From the NCBI GenBank assembly GCA_907163345.1, contig CAJQUN010000014.1, positions 2,914,001 through 2,978,000 on the forward strand: a stretch of 64,000 nucleotides of DNA, given 5' to 3'. This DNA is from Haberlea rhodopensis. Its lineage: Eukaryota; Streptophyta; Magnoliopsida; Lamiales; Gesneriaceae. Below, piece after piece: positions 50,001-63,000 of this stretch. The position numbers and the translations under genes were made by a program. The notes beneath the pieces were generated by a model, which worked only from the letters and a program-made list of their open reading frames with translations, was not told the origin of the DNA and did not search any database. The number at the start of each line of letters is the position of its first letter. The stretch's first letter is position 1.

Positions 50001-50950
50001 AAAATCCATGACTTCAAATACCTAAATCCAAATACATATATATATATATATAAAAGAATGTTGAGCTCTGATCCATGTAAGCATTTTTAGGATTATTAAT
50101 TATTAAAAAATATAAATTCAAAAACAATAATGGGTCTTTTTTTTTTATAACTAAAACAAATGGATCATGCAACCACGTTATATCTACAATTAATTTCGTA
50201 AATTGACAACTGAATTATCATAATTAATATGAGGGTGACATAAAATAATTTATATTTATCTTAGAAGATTATTATCAACCCATTATGTGTCGAGCATCTA
50301 TCTATCTATCTATTAGATTAGGTAAAGTCTTTAATTGGACTTCCGGAAAAAAAGAAAAAAGAAAAAAAAAACATTTGATTGATATGTAGGCTTATTATTT
50401 AGAACTCCATAGATTTTGTCACAAATGATTTATTATGGATATCATCCTTATCCAAACAAATCCAATTATAAAATTATTAGCTTCACATGATGTGGACTTT
50501 GTATTCATATCACATTGAAGTTGCAATTCTTTTTTTATTTTTCTTTTTAAATTAAAAGAGAGAATATATTATGTCATTCAACAAATACAATATTGGTCAA
50601 ATATAAAGGGCGGAGCCACAAACAGATTTACCTGAGATTGATCGAATTAAGTAGGGTTGGAGGACTACAAGATTTAGAGAGTTTAACTAAAACTAAAATT
50701 TATGAAAATAAACATTTAAAAAAATTCTGCTTAATCTGAGGGTGAGCTCTGGCCATAAGCATATGATGCCCACGCAGGAAATGACCCACACGACACAACT
50801 CTATATGCTAAAACCTGGGCAACTAACTTTGTCAATTTTCGGTAATAACCACAATCATACAAGAATTTCCCATATCCAACAAATGTTGGTGAGATGACAG
50901 GATTTGACATTAACAAATTTATAATCCGATGAATTCTGAAGAAAAAAATG
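47056..50950. other. AT-rich intergenic sequence with decayed repeats
   Basis: No gene recognised. Simple repeats include (TAA)n near 48328-48347, (TA)n near 49441-49460 and 50037-50055, and (CTAT)n near 50297-50312. 48540-48900 looks like LTR-type sequence (CCCCTTGTCATCGGGGG, then TTTATGGGG), but ends were not found. 50610-50720 contains a GGGCGGAGCCA relic like the one at 23.6 kb. Confidence 0.4.
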
Positions 50951-50961
50951 TAACTTATTGT

Positions 50962-51380
50962 CTATGATACAGAGACAATGACACGATACAGACACAACGA
51001 CATATACATAAATAAATGCGTATCTGCAATCATCATAGTATCGCTCATTCTAACAATAAATGTATATTATTTCAATTAACATAAAGTTTAACTAACACGT
51101 CTAAATTTTATTTTATCCAAAAACTTTTTAAGTGCACAATTAACACCAACCAAAAAGTGTCATTTCTGTGTCGGACACGCCGATGAGTCATGTCTGACAC
51201 GGGTGTCCGATTTTGATGGTAATATTCGACATGGGTGTCCGATTTTATTTTTATAATAAAATACAGGACACGTCACATGGCGTGTCCGACACATGCCCCA
51301 GGAGTGCCCTAGAAGTGTCGGTGTCCGAGAAATGTCCGACACTACATCGAGTAATTTTTAAGAGTGACCATGCATCATAA
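50962..51380. mobile_element. Second copy of the GTGTCCGACAC-rich hAT-type MITE
   Basis: Starts CTATGATACAGAGACA and ends TGCATCATAA, imperfect inverted repeats related to those of the element at 19130-23345. Body is clearly similar (AAAACTTTTTAA, GTGTCGGACACGCCGATG). Flanks CTTATTGT and CTTATAAT match at 6 of 8 bases. About 420 bp, no insert. Confidence 0.65.
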
Positions 51381-51706
51381 CTTATAATTATATAATTATT
51401 ACATATGAATATGAATATGTCTCCGATATTCTTTTCAATTTGATAAGTCTGACCAACTCGTTCTATTGATCCATATGCAAATGGGGCTCCATGTTTCCGG
51501 TTAGGCCAGGAATATTAATGTCCCTGATGCTCAAATCTGATCTATGGAAGCATTTTCTACCTGCTGTCATCTTGTGTATTAAACGAGAATACTCCCACGA
51601 TTACTGCCACAATTACAACATTTAGCAAACTGAAAGAAACCTATCAAACCTAGTACATTAAGTCCAGCAAGTAATCAATAAAAGTAATCTAAACGTGCCT
51701 TGTTAG

Positions 51707-52112
51707 TAGGGGCGAGCATTCGGTTAACAACTGAACCGAATTAACCGAAACCGAAAAAAATCGATTTTTTTTTTTTACAAAACCGAACAAACCGAACTTT
51801 TTTAAGAAACCGAACAAACCGAACCGATAAAATATCGGCTAATTCGGTCGGTAACCGAATTAACCGATATTTTTGAAAAATGTAAAAAATTTATAAATAA
51901 TAAATTAAAAAATGATTTTAAAAATATAAAAAAATATGTTAGATCGGTTAAATCGGTTAACCGATATTTTTAAAATAAAAATCGATCACCGAACCGATTT
52001 AACCGATATTTTAAAAAAACAAAACCAAACTTCCGAATTGACCGAACCGAATTTCCAAATTTATTCGGTTCGGTCGGTTATTTCGATTAAACCGAAGTTT
52101 TACTCACCCCTA
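51707..52112. mobile_element. 406-bp hAT MITE inside the NPF pseudogene
   Basis: Ends TAGGGGYGAGCA / TGAGTACCCCTA-type: left TAGGGGCGAGCATTCGG, right CCGAAG...ACTCACCCCTA. Flanked by 8-bp CTTGTTAG and CTTGTTCG (one mismatch). The body is full of AACCGAA/TTCGGTT words. The terminal TAGGGG is shared with the 3.1-kb hAT transposon at 19705-22801. Confidence 0.88.
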
Positions 52113-52235
52113 CTTGTTCGTGTTGTCCGAAAACCAACCACCAGAATCACTAGTAGTTCTCTGAATGATGCATATAAGAAAACTACTTATAAAGTTTCCC
52201 ATTCAACAAATATTAAAATATCAAAAGAGACCTAT

Positions 52236-54813
52236 TGTAAGGCCCCGTTATAACTAATTATGATTAATCCGGATTAACGATGTTTGAGCAAACCCAGATA
52301 AAAGTTGAGATTTCGAATTAATGTGTTCTGAGCCACAACATCTTATCTTTAATTGAGATAAAATTGCATTAAATTATACATGAATACATGCAATTTTCGG
52401 CCAACACATTGCCAAACACATCATCAAACACCACCATGGATACTTCGAAGATCTTGGATGAAAATTATAAAAAAAAATCCAGCTTTCCCCACCTTATTTC
52501 CAACACCCATTACCTTATTTTTATGCTTAAATAATGTCCCTTCCACCTTCAAAAACCATCTGATATCTCTTCCAAATTTCGAAATTAACTCCTTCAAATT
52601 TTAGAGAAAATGGTGAGAAACACCCATGCAAGTTTAGCTTAAGGAAGGTAGGAGGAAGGAAGCATAGATTCTTCAAGAGTTTTGAAGATTATGAGCTTGG
52701 ATTATGGTTTGTGGTGGATTTCTTGAAACTACAAGGGTATGATTCCTTTTTACTCTAGTTTTAGTTGATTTTTGTAGATTAAAGTCGAAAATCTATGTAG
52801 GAGCATGATAATTTCGAGTTCAATTTGGTTATAACAGAAATCTGCAGAAAAGTGTTTTTGGACAGTCTGTTGTTTCATGTTTTTGAGATTTTTAACCTTT
52901 GAATCTGACATTGCGCTGTAAATAAAGGTTGTAGAGAGTAAAATTTTATGCAGTTTTAAAAAAAGAAGAATACAATTTTGAGTTCAGATGATAAAGTTAT
53001 GTCGATTTTACTTTAAGTTCTCATTTTGGACTCTGCATGTTCTTGCATGATACATGCATTCTGCTTTTCATGTTTCTGCGTACATTGTGCTTCTAATTTG
53101 ATGTTGGTCTTCAAACAAAAGTTCTAGATCTTTGAATTCTCTTAGATTTAAGAAAAATGGGACTTAATTTCGACTTAGTTTGAAGAAATTGTGAATTTTA
53201 TACTATTAGTGCTTATTATGAGCCCTACATGTGGGTGAAAATACCCATGCGCTGCGTTCTTTGAATTCCTGTGCATTTTTCGCTAGGAATTCTGGAACAT
53301 GTATAGAAATATGAATTGTAGTGTTTTAAGTTGGCTGTAAGTTTCCACTAGAATCACTCAATTCGGATTTGAAACGAAAACGTTATAGTATTTTTACTAA
53401 CATTGCTCAAGCTAGAAAATAAGTTTTTAAATGCTATGTTTTTAGTATTCAAACCCGATTTAGATGGTTGAGTCAGCTTGACATCATAATATATGAAATG
53501 TAGTATTTTTAGTTTCTGAACTTTTAGCACTAGAATCGAGTCATTTTGATGTCGTACGAAATTATAGTGATTTTTCTACGAAAATGGGTCAGCTGAAAAT
53601 TTATGAAAAACGCTAAGGGTCAATACTTAGAAGTTGCATTTAATTCAATGCACTACTTGAACACTTAGCGTCATTTTGGAATTTATATGACCAGGTTAAT
53701 AGATTCCGAGGTTGATTCGAGGAGTACTCGGTAGATTAGATTTGGTCTGAGGTACGTAGAAATGAGTTTTATCATGACGTCTGGGGAAGACGTGTAATGA
53801 TGCTATTGATTTTACATGACATTAATTGATTTATATGATTTAATTGTCACTATGTGCTTCTTATGTGACTATGACATGTTAAGATACATTGGACTACATG
53901 ATATGTGGATTACATGATATGTGTTGACTTTCACATGAGATTGCATGATATATTGAGTTGCGTATGTCATATGATGCATAGATGATTCATGGGCATATCA
54001 TATTGACCTATCAACTTCTTTGATATCATTGATGATAACTGAGTTGATTTACTCTGAGTGTCGGGGACGATGGGCATGGCGATGACAGGCAGCTTAGGCG
54101 ACTGTAGTCACACGCGTTGCTACCGGACCTAGACACGAGGGATGACGAGCACATCACATGATGATTCCCCGAGCGCAAAGTGTGTGTGTGATGTCACCCT
54201 CTGCTCGAGCTTGATATTGATTGATGATACATTCCTTCGGACTCAGATATTTGGTATCTTGAGATTCGATTCCTTGTACCCATTCATACATCGCATTCAT
54301 ACATGGTATGCATTGCATGATGCTTTGTCATTCTTGACGTGATTTATTTATTTCTCGTACTAGGGCATTGACCCCCTTTGTGGGGGCTGTCATATATTTT
54401 GTTGTTCAGGCATGACAAGGTTTACAGATAGACAGATTTTGGATGCTCGTGTGGAAACATCTTAGAATACCAGAGCTCGGCAAGATCGAGCTCATGTTTG
54501 GTATGTTGAGTCCGAGTCCCAATAATTGTCAGAATACTTTTTAAATTACCGGTGTATGCCCCGAGTATTTGTATTTTACGTATTCGATTACTGGTTGATT
54601 ATATTCGATGCTTTTGTGATTAGCAACATATTGAATTGGGAAACTGGAATTACATATTTTCAGTATCATTATATATGTATCATAGAGAAGCGAAAAAAAT
54701 TTATGGGCCATTTGTCAAGACTTTTGAAATAAATTTTACGTTGTTTACGCAAATTAACAACAAATTAATCATTATATGATAATTAAACACCACATTAGGA
54801 ACGGGCTCTCACA
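52236..54813 (+). mobile_element. Solo LTR, 2.58 kb, inside the NPF pseudogene
   Basis: Begins TGTAAGGCCCCG and ends GGGCTCTCACA, flanked by perfect 5-bp CCTAT (52231-52235 and 54814-54818). No internal domain or second LTR, so it arose by LTR-LTR recombination. Near 54370-54395 it has ACCCCCTTTGTGGGGGCTGTC-like sequence, a small hairpin related to one in the LARD LTRs. The pseudogene reads on across both sides. The plus orientation is inferred from that shared motif. Confidence 0.88.
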
Positions 54814-55205
54814 CCTATGCTTTTCGAACCACAAAGGCATCTGATCATAGTAGAGCTCCTGCAATCCAATCAATGTGAATATTGCCGTGATCCCAAATGA
54901 AGTGCACTTGGGATCAGCCACAAGAAACTCATGGGAACCTTAGCTTTTGCGATATCGGCTAATCCTTGTCCGGATACAACATTAAGTCTCTTTCTTTCGA
55001 TGAGTGCTGCTGTAATCACGAAGATGATGCATAAGAGCATCTTGGTTCCGATTCTTTGAACTTTGTTATCCCTCAGGGATTCCAGTTATTGTTATGGATA
55101 TGGGAACAAAGATACCGTCGTACATTGGGATGAAAAGGATGATCGACAGACCGATAATGTCCTGAAGTGAAGCTGCGGGTATGTCGAATTTTGAACCTAT
55201 GGATC

Positions 55206-55500
55206 TGTTAAGATCCAGGATTCCACAACAACACACTCAAGCAACATCAGCCAATTACCTAGAAATGATCACAACAAAATACAGATTCAGAGAGAAAAGA
55301 CTTGATAGAGAGAATTTGTTAAACTTGATAAATGGGTTCCCCCTATGAATTCTTTAATTGCTATTTATAGTATTTGTTACAATTCAAACACAACACTACT
55401 CGTCTAGTTTGCTAAACAAATTCACCGGCCAACCTCCTACAACTTTTAATGGCACTGAAATACAAACTCAGAATTACATTGCATGCTCATAACATGATCA
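55206..55500 (-). mobile_element. Small LTR-like insertion (295 bp) in the NPF pseudogene
   Basis: On the minus strand it begins TGATCATG and ends CTTAACA, with a promoter-like CTATAAATAG (55360-55369); this layout fits a Copia solo LTR. It splits the NPF frame between TMD and RSIGSKF. A clean 5-bp target duplication is not visible, so the class is uncertain; the insertion itself is clear from the broken reading frame. Confidence 0.55.
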
Positions 55501-56260
55501 GTCCATTGTAATTCCTTGTTTGGTGAAGAGTGTGGAGGATTGAGCTGCGACTGTGGGGAATGGCAAAGATGTGCCCATAATGGGATTAAGTTCGTAATGG
55601 ATTTCACCTCTTCAACTTCCTTCATGCCGCCACCAATATCCTTGTATTCGACAGAGTTATCCGGGCAGGCAAAGCCTCTTTAAAAAACCTGTTTTTGCTC
55701 CGTAACGAAACATGAATTTGTACCATGCATTCGTGAATCTATAAATATTATGTAGATAGCAGGTAGACCCCCTGTTGTAATATGCACAACACTATTTTGA
55801 ATCCATACCTTTGACACTCAAGTAGACAGCATATGCCGTGCTAAGGCCCCTTCTCCCCTCTCAACATGAAAGAGTCTAGATTGTTGAGAACCTAGCTGAG
55901 GCGCCATGTTTTCCTCTTATTCGTTGAAAACACTCGTGGAATGTGGAACGCTTAAATTCATTGTTGATTTATTGAATATTTGAGTAACCCTCAGAAGGGA
56001 ATATTTCTCCTTAATTTCGATATTATACCGGTAAGACTTGGTTCCGATCACAAACATTATCAGTGCAATTACTGTTGACATGCAAGGGATCCCAAATCCA
56101 GACCCCAACTCTACCACAACGGTGTTAGTTTCTTGGAATCCTGTGGCCAATATGGAGGAAATACATCAAATATTCAAACAACTACAAGCATTCGTCTTGC
56201 GATGACTGCTCTTCGTAACGAGATTCAAGAAAGCTAATCATGGCACATCGCGGTTCACAT

Positions 56261-57030
56261 GATGCTTGAAACTGCATATTACTATGGGATATACCTTTTG
56301 GGCTTAAAATTAATCCACCATAAGACTCCTCCTTTTTGCCTTTTCAAACAAGATGATGACTCTGTGGGGCCCTGCCGCCCTGGGGTTATGTTATTGCTTT
56401 CTTTAAAAAAAAATTATAACGGATGGCGAATGTTTTGTCTCGTGAATCAGACCGGACATAAAATCGATATCTTTACTGGTGGTTCGATCGGTTGAACCAT
56501 TGGTTCGATCAACGATGACATCAGCATTATGGAATACCTATTTTAGTTTTTGTAAAATACATAGAATATATATATGCTATAGTTTCAAAATAAAAAAAAA
56601 ATTATCATTACACTAACTTATCTTTGAAATATTTTTATTTGGAACATTTTTAGCATTTTGTAGTTGGAAGAAGTTTTTGACAACAGGAACGTCGTATCCT
56701 GACTCGGATCATTTGGGGGATATTAACCCTTGAAATATTTTTACGTTCCATCAGACGAATGGTTTTTTCACCTTTACTTAATCAAATAACAGGTTAACAA
56801 GCAGAGCATTGCAAAAAGGAATGTTTTCATTCAGACGAAATAAATAAATGTAATTACAAATGGACTGTCAGTGTCCTCTTAGGATCTTTTTAAGGAAAAT
56901 TACATAATTTGTGTATCAGGAAGGCCTTCAAAACTGCAGCCAGCAGGCCAGAATCTGCTATCATGTTGCAGTTCTTCTATGGCTAGTATGTACGGCTATT
57001 TTTTTCAGTGCTTAAACGTTTCATCGGCTT
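56261..57030. other. Spacer with 3' UTR of the SAC gene
   Basis: AT-rich. 56455-56515 carries GGTTCGATC repeats of the kind found near hAT ends. The right side is the likely 3' UTR of the SAC phosphatase. No other gene seen. Confidence 0.4.
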
Positions 57031-60000
57031 TTAAAGCTTGAGCAACCGTTCACCGATAATCCATCTTGTTAACTGGCTTGGATCCATAGCTAGAGTTTTA
57101 TATGACTTGGGGAAAATCCCAAGATCAGCACCAGCTCGGTCATACTCCTTCACAGCGGCTTCCATTTCTGTTTCAACAGCAGTATCATCTATATAGTCAA
57201 CCAAGTTCACACCAAGAAGATTGGTGTAATATTTTTCCTTTTCAAGATCGTCGCGAAAGGGTTCCCCTGCAGGTACCTGAAAAGTCCAATGAACTCCAGA
57301 AGATATAGATAAAATGTGTACGAGAATGAATGCATATAACATGGTACTCGATCAAAATTAGTAATTCTCAGACCCTGGTCATGCTCATATCGTGACATGG
57401 TTCGACCAAATAATAGCATCCATAATTGTCCAAACTAGTCCCGTCCATGCACAAAACGGGTTAACAGATGAAGGATGAAATGTTTAAACCTGAATAAGTT
57501 CGGAATAGTGCCGATAAATCTCACTGCTTTCATCTTGATCACCCAACAATGTACCGCCATACCATCCACTGGTCTCATCCACCGTAGTCATTGCTAAATA
57601 TCTATATATACATATATATAATGAGTTTGTAAACCGAGTGGACACTACACTAGGAAATAAATATGAAGATAAAGAATGAAAGGAAGTGCAAGGAATTACC
57701 GTTGGAAAACATCTTCTTCGTCGCTCTCAACAACAGGAGAAAACAGATTAAGATCAGATAGTCCATCGTTTTCCTTCTCATAATGAGCTCCCCCATTTAC
57801 AATTTCATGGGATGCCAACTTTGGTGCAGAGCTGCTATCGTATTTTCTCTGGCCAAAAAGCCAGTTCGGACTTTTGAGCTGTATTTCACTGCAACAGAAA
57901 CATTTTGGTCATTTGTGAATTCAAATCAAGAATAAAATGTATCTTCCGCAAGAGCCCAAGAAGAGACTTACGCAGCATCAGGAGCAACACCAAAGCTTCC
58001 TGATTTTTGATCTAGCTCGCTACAGAGTCGTACATTCTTGATTGAACTGCACGTTCTCTCTATCAATTTATCAAATGACGTCAACTTTATGTGGGAGAAG
58101 TCCTCGCGACAAGCTGGAATTGGGGTCAGAGGAATTCTGGCTCTAAAAGGTTTAGCATCTTCCAAAGGACTGTAAGTCAATTAACATCAAGAGAAGATAT
58201 ATCAAAGCACGGATATAGTCTTGATGTAACTACTTAGACTATACCTTTCAGGCATGAGATCGTCTAAAATTCCAGAAACATGAAGATAATAATCTGAATC
58301 CAATTCCCAAAGAGCAGGTTTTCCTTCTTGCGGTTTAAAATAACCCAAAAATCTGCACAGATGATTGTACGGGATAAGAAACAAGACAAAGCGGAGAATT
58401 ACATTCAGACAAAGAAATTCCACAACTCACGTAAGATCTAAAAAAGTAGCACCGAAGCTCAACAAGAGACCTCTCAAAGGTTCTATAGTTGAAAGTTCCT
58501 CCAGAATAAAGACAAGACAATAAAGTCAGCTCAAAGATGTAGAAAGAGCTTGACTTACAAATTTATTGCATCCTGCTTTTCACCATCTGTGTAAGCATTG
58601 TTGTAATATCGCTTTATAGAGTTCAGAAATTCCCTAGACTGAGTTGTAGCTTTCCACTTCCCCTGCCTCTCTGGGAACACCTATATTTTGTAAGAATACC
58701 ATTTAATCATTTTTTTAGAATCACAATGAGCAAACATAGCAACTAAATTGTTCACATAATTTGGCTTTCAACCGCAAGGCATACAGTGTTGTGAGCTGCC
58801 GAGCCGCCATATTGCTGCGCCAAGGCATCACCCATGCTCTGGTACATATCCATGAGAGCGGCGGCAATGCTACTATCAGCATCAATTTTTTGATTGTCGG
58901 TCATGCCCAACGCATGAAGTTGACGACCTAGAGCCGCTAAGCCATAAGCATATTGGGCAACATTTGTACGATCCAAGCAGTCGATGCAGTTTGTCCGCAG
59001 AACTCCACTCTGATACCGTGATCCTGCATTTCTGTTAGTCTCTTTCCTACCCTGTTGACTACTTTCAGACCCCCTGTCTTGTTTGATCAGGGACATCAAA
59101 GAATCGGTGCTGATACTAGTACTTAAAAGATCTCCAGAGGTGGCTCTTAAATCTCTAAGAGAAGAGTCCCTGCAAAAGACATACTTGTGTTACACCAAAA
59201 CTTAGATATAATAAAAAGGGAGGCACCAGCCCTCCCCACCAGGTCAGGTTAAAAAAAATTGAAGCAGAGTGCATGATGGTTGATTGAAACAGTGAAAGTA
59301 AACTACAAAAACTAAGAAAGTTTTCACTTTTTTAATTGTTGCAACAAAAGATTATATTTTAAAATTAGCACTCATGTCTAGATGAATGTCAACATATTAT
59401 TACACATGCCGGAAGTGCTATGATCTCAACTCTAGGTTACCCATCAAACGCATTATAAAAGAAACAAAAATATGGAAGAAAAATTGACATTGCATGTGTT
59501 GACTGTCGGCAACAATAAAAAAATATACCGAAGGAAAGGAAAATAGCATGCACGTATACACCAAGGAATAAAAAGTAAAAAATGAAGAAACCCAAGATTT
59601 TAACAAAACCATCACAGTGGTATTAGAAAGACTCTTAGGTTTGACTCATTCCATTTAACAATGATCACAAGACTCTTAGATTTTACTGAACTACACAATC
59701 CCATTCAGTCATAAGATTCTGTGACTTGAGAATTAAAAGACCCACCTATCAGATGTCAAACGGATAGGGCTATTGACAACAATTATGAACATCACAAAAG
59801 GCAACCTAAGTTCTAAAGCCCAAGTCCCATCATTTTCCAGCGTCCACTGCTTGCTTTTGACAGCACAGGTTGCACTTGAGCCTGACTTTTTCACCTGCTA
59901 ATCATTTTTCTCATTGTTTCTATCATCCGACCCATTGAAATAGTTCATTATTCGGCATTCCGTTACCTCTTAATTACTGCTAAAAAACACGCTTACGAGC

Positions 60001-63000
60001 TTCCCTTGCTTTATTGTAGAATTTTGTCATGCACAGAGTTGTTTCAAGCCACTCAGATGATGAGTCATAATTTTACGGTTAGTTTTTGCCTTTCAGATTT
60101 AGTGTCTCATGCCTCACACAAAAAGAAAGTAATTTGAAGAAACCTAAAAAACAATGATTAAGCTGATGTGGTTACTGGATGAAATGCTAAAACCATAATT
60201 TAAAAACCAAGATGTAGGAGAACAGGAAAATCAATGAAAGAATATTACTCAGATAATTCACATAGAAAAAACAAGATACAGGGTTCAAAAAGGCCACACA
60301 TTGTGAAAATTACCCATATAATAATTAAAAACTATGAAATGATACCTCCCAGTGCTAGTTCTAGAAAGTTGGACAGTCTTTATTTTCTTAACCAAAGGCT
60401 TTCCACTGTAATAAAATCCCGTTAAATCAAGTGCTTCACTTGAAACACCACCCAAAACTGCCAACACATTGGCAGACTTGCTGGAAAAATATAGAAAACC
60501 AGGTAGTCAGTAGAGAAGAGAGAAGCCATGTGGTACACTCGATAAAAATACCAATATAATACCTCTTTGCAAATTTGTGAAAGTCCCAGTGGATAAACTT
60601 GAGATGATTTTCTTCCGTAAGGATCTGGTTAAGATACCCCACGGCATTAGCAAACTCACGCCTAAGCATCATTTCTCGTGGCCTTTTCTCAACTGTCTGA
60701 AATATGATTCATGCATATAAGGAAGAGCAAGCTACAAATGGTAACAGAATATTATGCCGAAAAGCATTTGAATTCATCTTCCAGCTAAGTGATCTAGTAA
60801 ATGATGTAACCCTCAGTCAGGAGATTCCCGTGCTGAGCAAGTAAGATGATGCCAGAGCAATTAAGGTGCAAGAGACATTGGCAATCAAAATAATTATACA
60901 AGCCAATCATAGAGGAGAAAAATACTTTCTAACAAGAATCATAATGGCACCTACCATTTACTTATTTTTGCAAGATATCATGCAATATGTAATCAGATGG
61001 CATATCCCAACAAGAGATTATAAGACTGTGTGCCTTAGTGCCGCAGTGCTTAATTTCCTGTTCGAATGATGATTTCAGCCAGATATAAAATTGATTGGAC
61101 AAGATTCAAATATCAGAGTGCGAACATAAAGTTGTATCGTGTAATCAAAAGTAAAGGAAAATAAACATAATCTAAATCAATAGCATTTAAAGAAAAATTC
61201 GTATGCTGGTGAGGGGTTAGAGGACGGAGAATATATAGTTGCCCAAAGCCAAAAGAGAGAGACTAGTACAAACCTTGATGAGATTAAGAACTATGATTGG
61301 ATTGCCATATCTCTCTGCCAGATCTTCAAAATGCTGTTTAGTAGCCTCATATGTAGGATCATATCTGTGTACTTCATGTTAAAAACCAAAAGTTAACTAG
61401 AAGTCTAAACAAAACAAGAGGAGTCTATATCTAAAAAATCTATACACGAAACAGTAAAAAAACATCAAATTCAATCTCACTCACATATAATATCTGGCTT
61501 TGGACTGAATCTTGAAGCTTCTTGTGACCAGAAAAGAGGAATCGAACCCCTCATCTGTACAACAGAACTCATTTTTCCTTTGCATGACCCAACTTCTTCA
61601 TCAAGGACAATTTGCTCCGTTTCAACATCATTTGCTACACGCCCATGATCATTAACCCCACGTTTTAAATAACTGCAACCAGTATAAAAGAAGAGCATTT
61701 TAATCCCTAAAATTAGAGATCTATAACTGAAAATGGGATATGATTCGATTTCACTGAATGAGTCTGCTACACAGTATTCAACTATGCTGCTGGATCCAAC
61801 ATCAACCAGAAAAATAACTGCAAGGAGAGTGTTAGACGAGCAAACAAAAAAACTTATGTAAGAAAGAAATCTGGTACTTACGCCAAACATGCAAGGGAAA
61901 ATAAAGATGGAAAGAAAAATGTAAACAAACTAGCTTATTAGTAATACAGCTAGAAAAATTATTCCAGTCCCCAGCTAAAATTTAGAACATAAACATATAA
62001 GACAAGAACACAATGCAAGTATCAAATACTTAAAAAAAAAGTCATACATTAACTTCTTAGATGAGACATTGCACAAACCTCAACTTCTTGAAAAAAGCTT
62101 ACCGTGTCCCTGCAAAATGGCGTGAACGTCTCGAAACCAGAGAAACACTAATATCTCGTCCAAAAATTGACAGTCTAACCTACAATTGATGGATTTAGAA
62201 AATACAATCAAGAATATTGTATATCAAGAAATGATCACTTATTCTACCCCAATTTATTGGGATTAAAGGCTTAGTAGTAGTAGTTGTTGTTGTCGTTGAC
62301 AGGATGCATCCAAAAAGTGAAATCCAAGAAAAAGTGAAAGAAGTCAAGAAAGAAATTAGGATAATAGGATATAGAGGGCACCACAGTCACCAATTAACCA
62401 GACCTGCCCCGGAACCGGACCGTGGTCATGGTCCGATTTACCGGGTCAGTGGTTCCACCAACTGGAACCGGAAACGCCCTGTCATTAGATGGGCTGGTCC
62501 CAACCTTCAACCAGCTGGCAGGTTGAACCGCTGGTTTAAATTATGTTTTTTTCTTTTTTCTTTGGTTCTAATATAATGATTAAGATTTAACAGAAAGCAT
62601 AATAACTTAAATTTAAGTTTAAACCCTCCCCTTTTTGTTCTTTTAAATTTGTATAATTAAATTTTAGTTAACAATTTTTTTTTATAGCTGAGTACAAAAC
62701 TTTAAATCTTGGAATCTGTTTTTAATTTTTAAAATTTGAAGAGTTAAAATTCTTTTTAATCAAATTTAAATTTAAAATAAAAAACAGGAACAGAACGGGA
62801 ACCGGTAGTTAACCGGAACCACCGGTTTCAAAATCCGGCCCTTAACGGGCCTGGCTGGTTACGATTAAGGGTCATGATTAAGAGCCATGATTAAGGGCCG
62901 GGATATCCCAATCCATCTTAATTCACACTCCTTGTTCTTTGTCATGGAAAAAATAATCCACACTTTATAAACATGATCAAAGAAGATGCTGGGAGCCTAA

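Larger units (their letters stand above)
51590..56260 (-). pseudogene. NRT1/PTR family (NPF) transporter pseudogene with three insertions
   Basis: Remains of a 12-helix proton-coupled nitrate/peptide-type transporter. Minus-strand pieces in order: 56150-55920 (FGIPCMSTVIALIMFVIGTK, then LRVTQIF), 55680-55501 (EVEEVKSITNLIPLWA), 55205-54819 (FDIPAASLQDIIGLS; then, after frame changes, IERKRLNVVSGQGLADIAKA and LQELYYDQMPLW), 52230-52113 (GGWFSDNTNK) and 51698-51600 (ARLDYFY, a stop, LLAGLNVLGL). Between the pieces sit a small LTR-like insert (55206-55500), a solo LTR (52236-54813) and a hAT MITE (51707-52112). Frameshifts near 55075 and 54910 and in-frame stops show decay apart from the insertions. 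The first half of the gene was not found to the right. The subfamily cannot be named with confidence. Confidence 0.85.

Noticed and set aside
62380..62910. Complete hAT MITE in the SAC intron
   Set aside because: ACCGG-rich zones are present but no terminal inverted repeat or 8-bp duplication could be located, so only a fragment was called.
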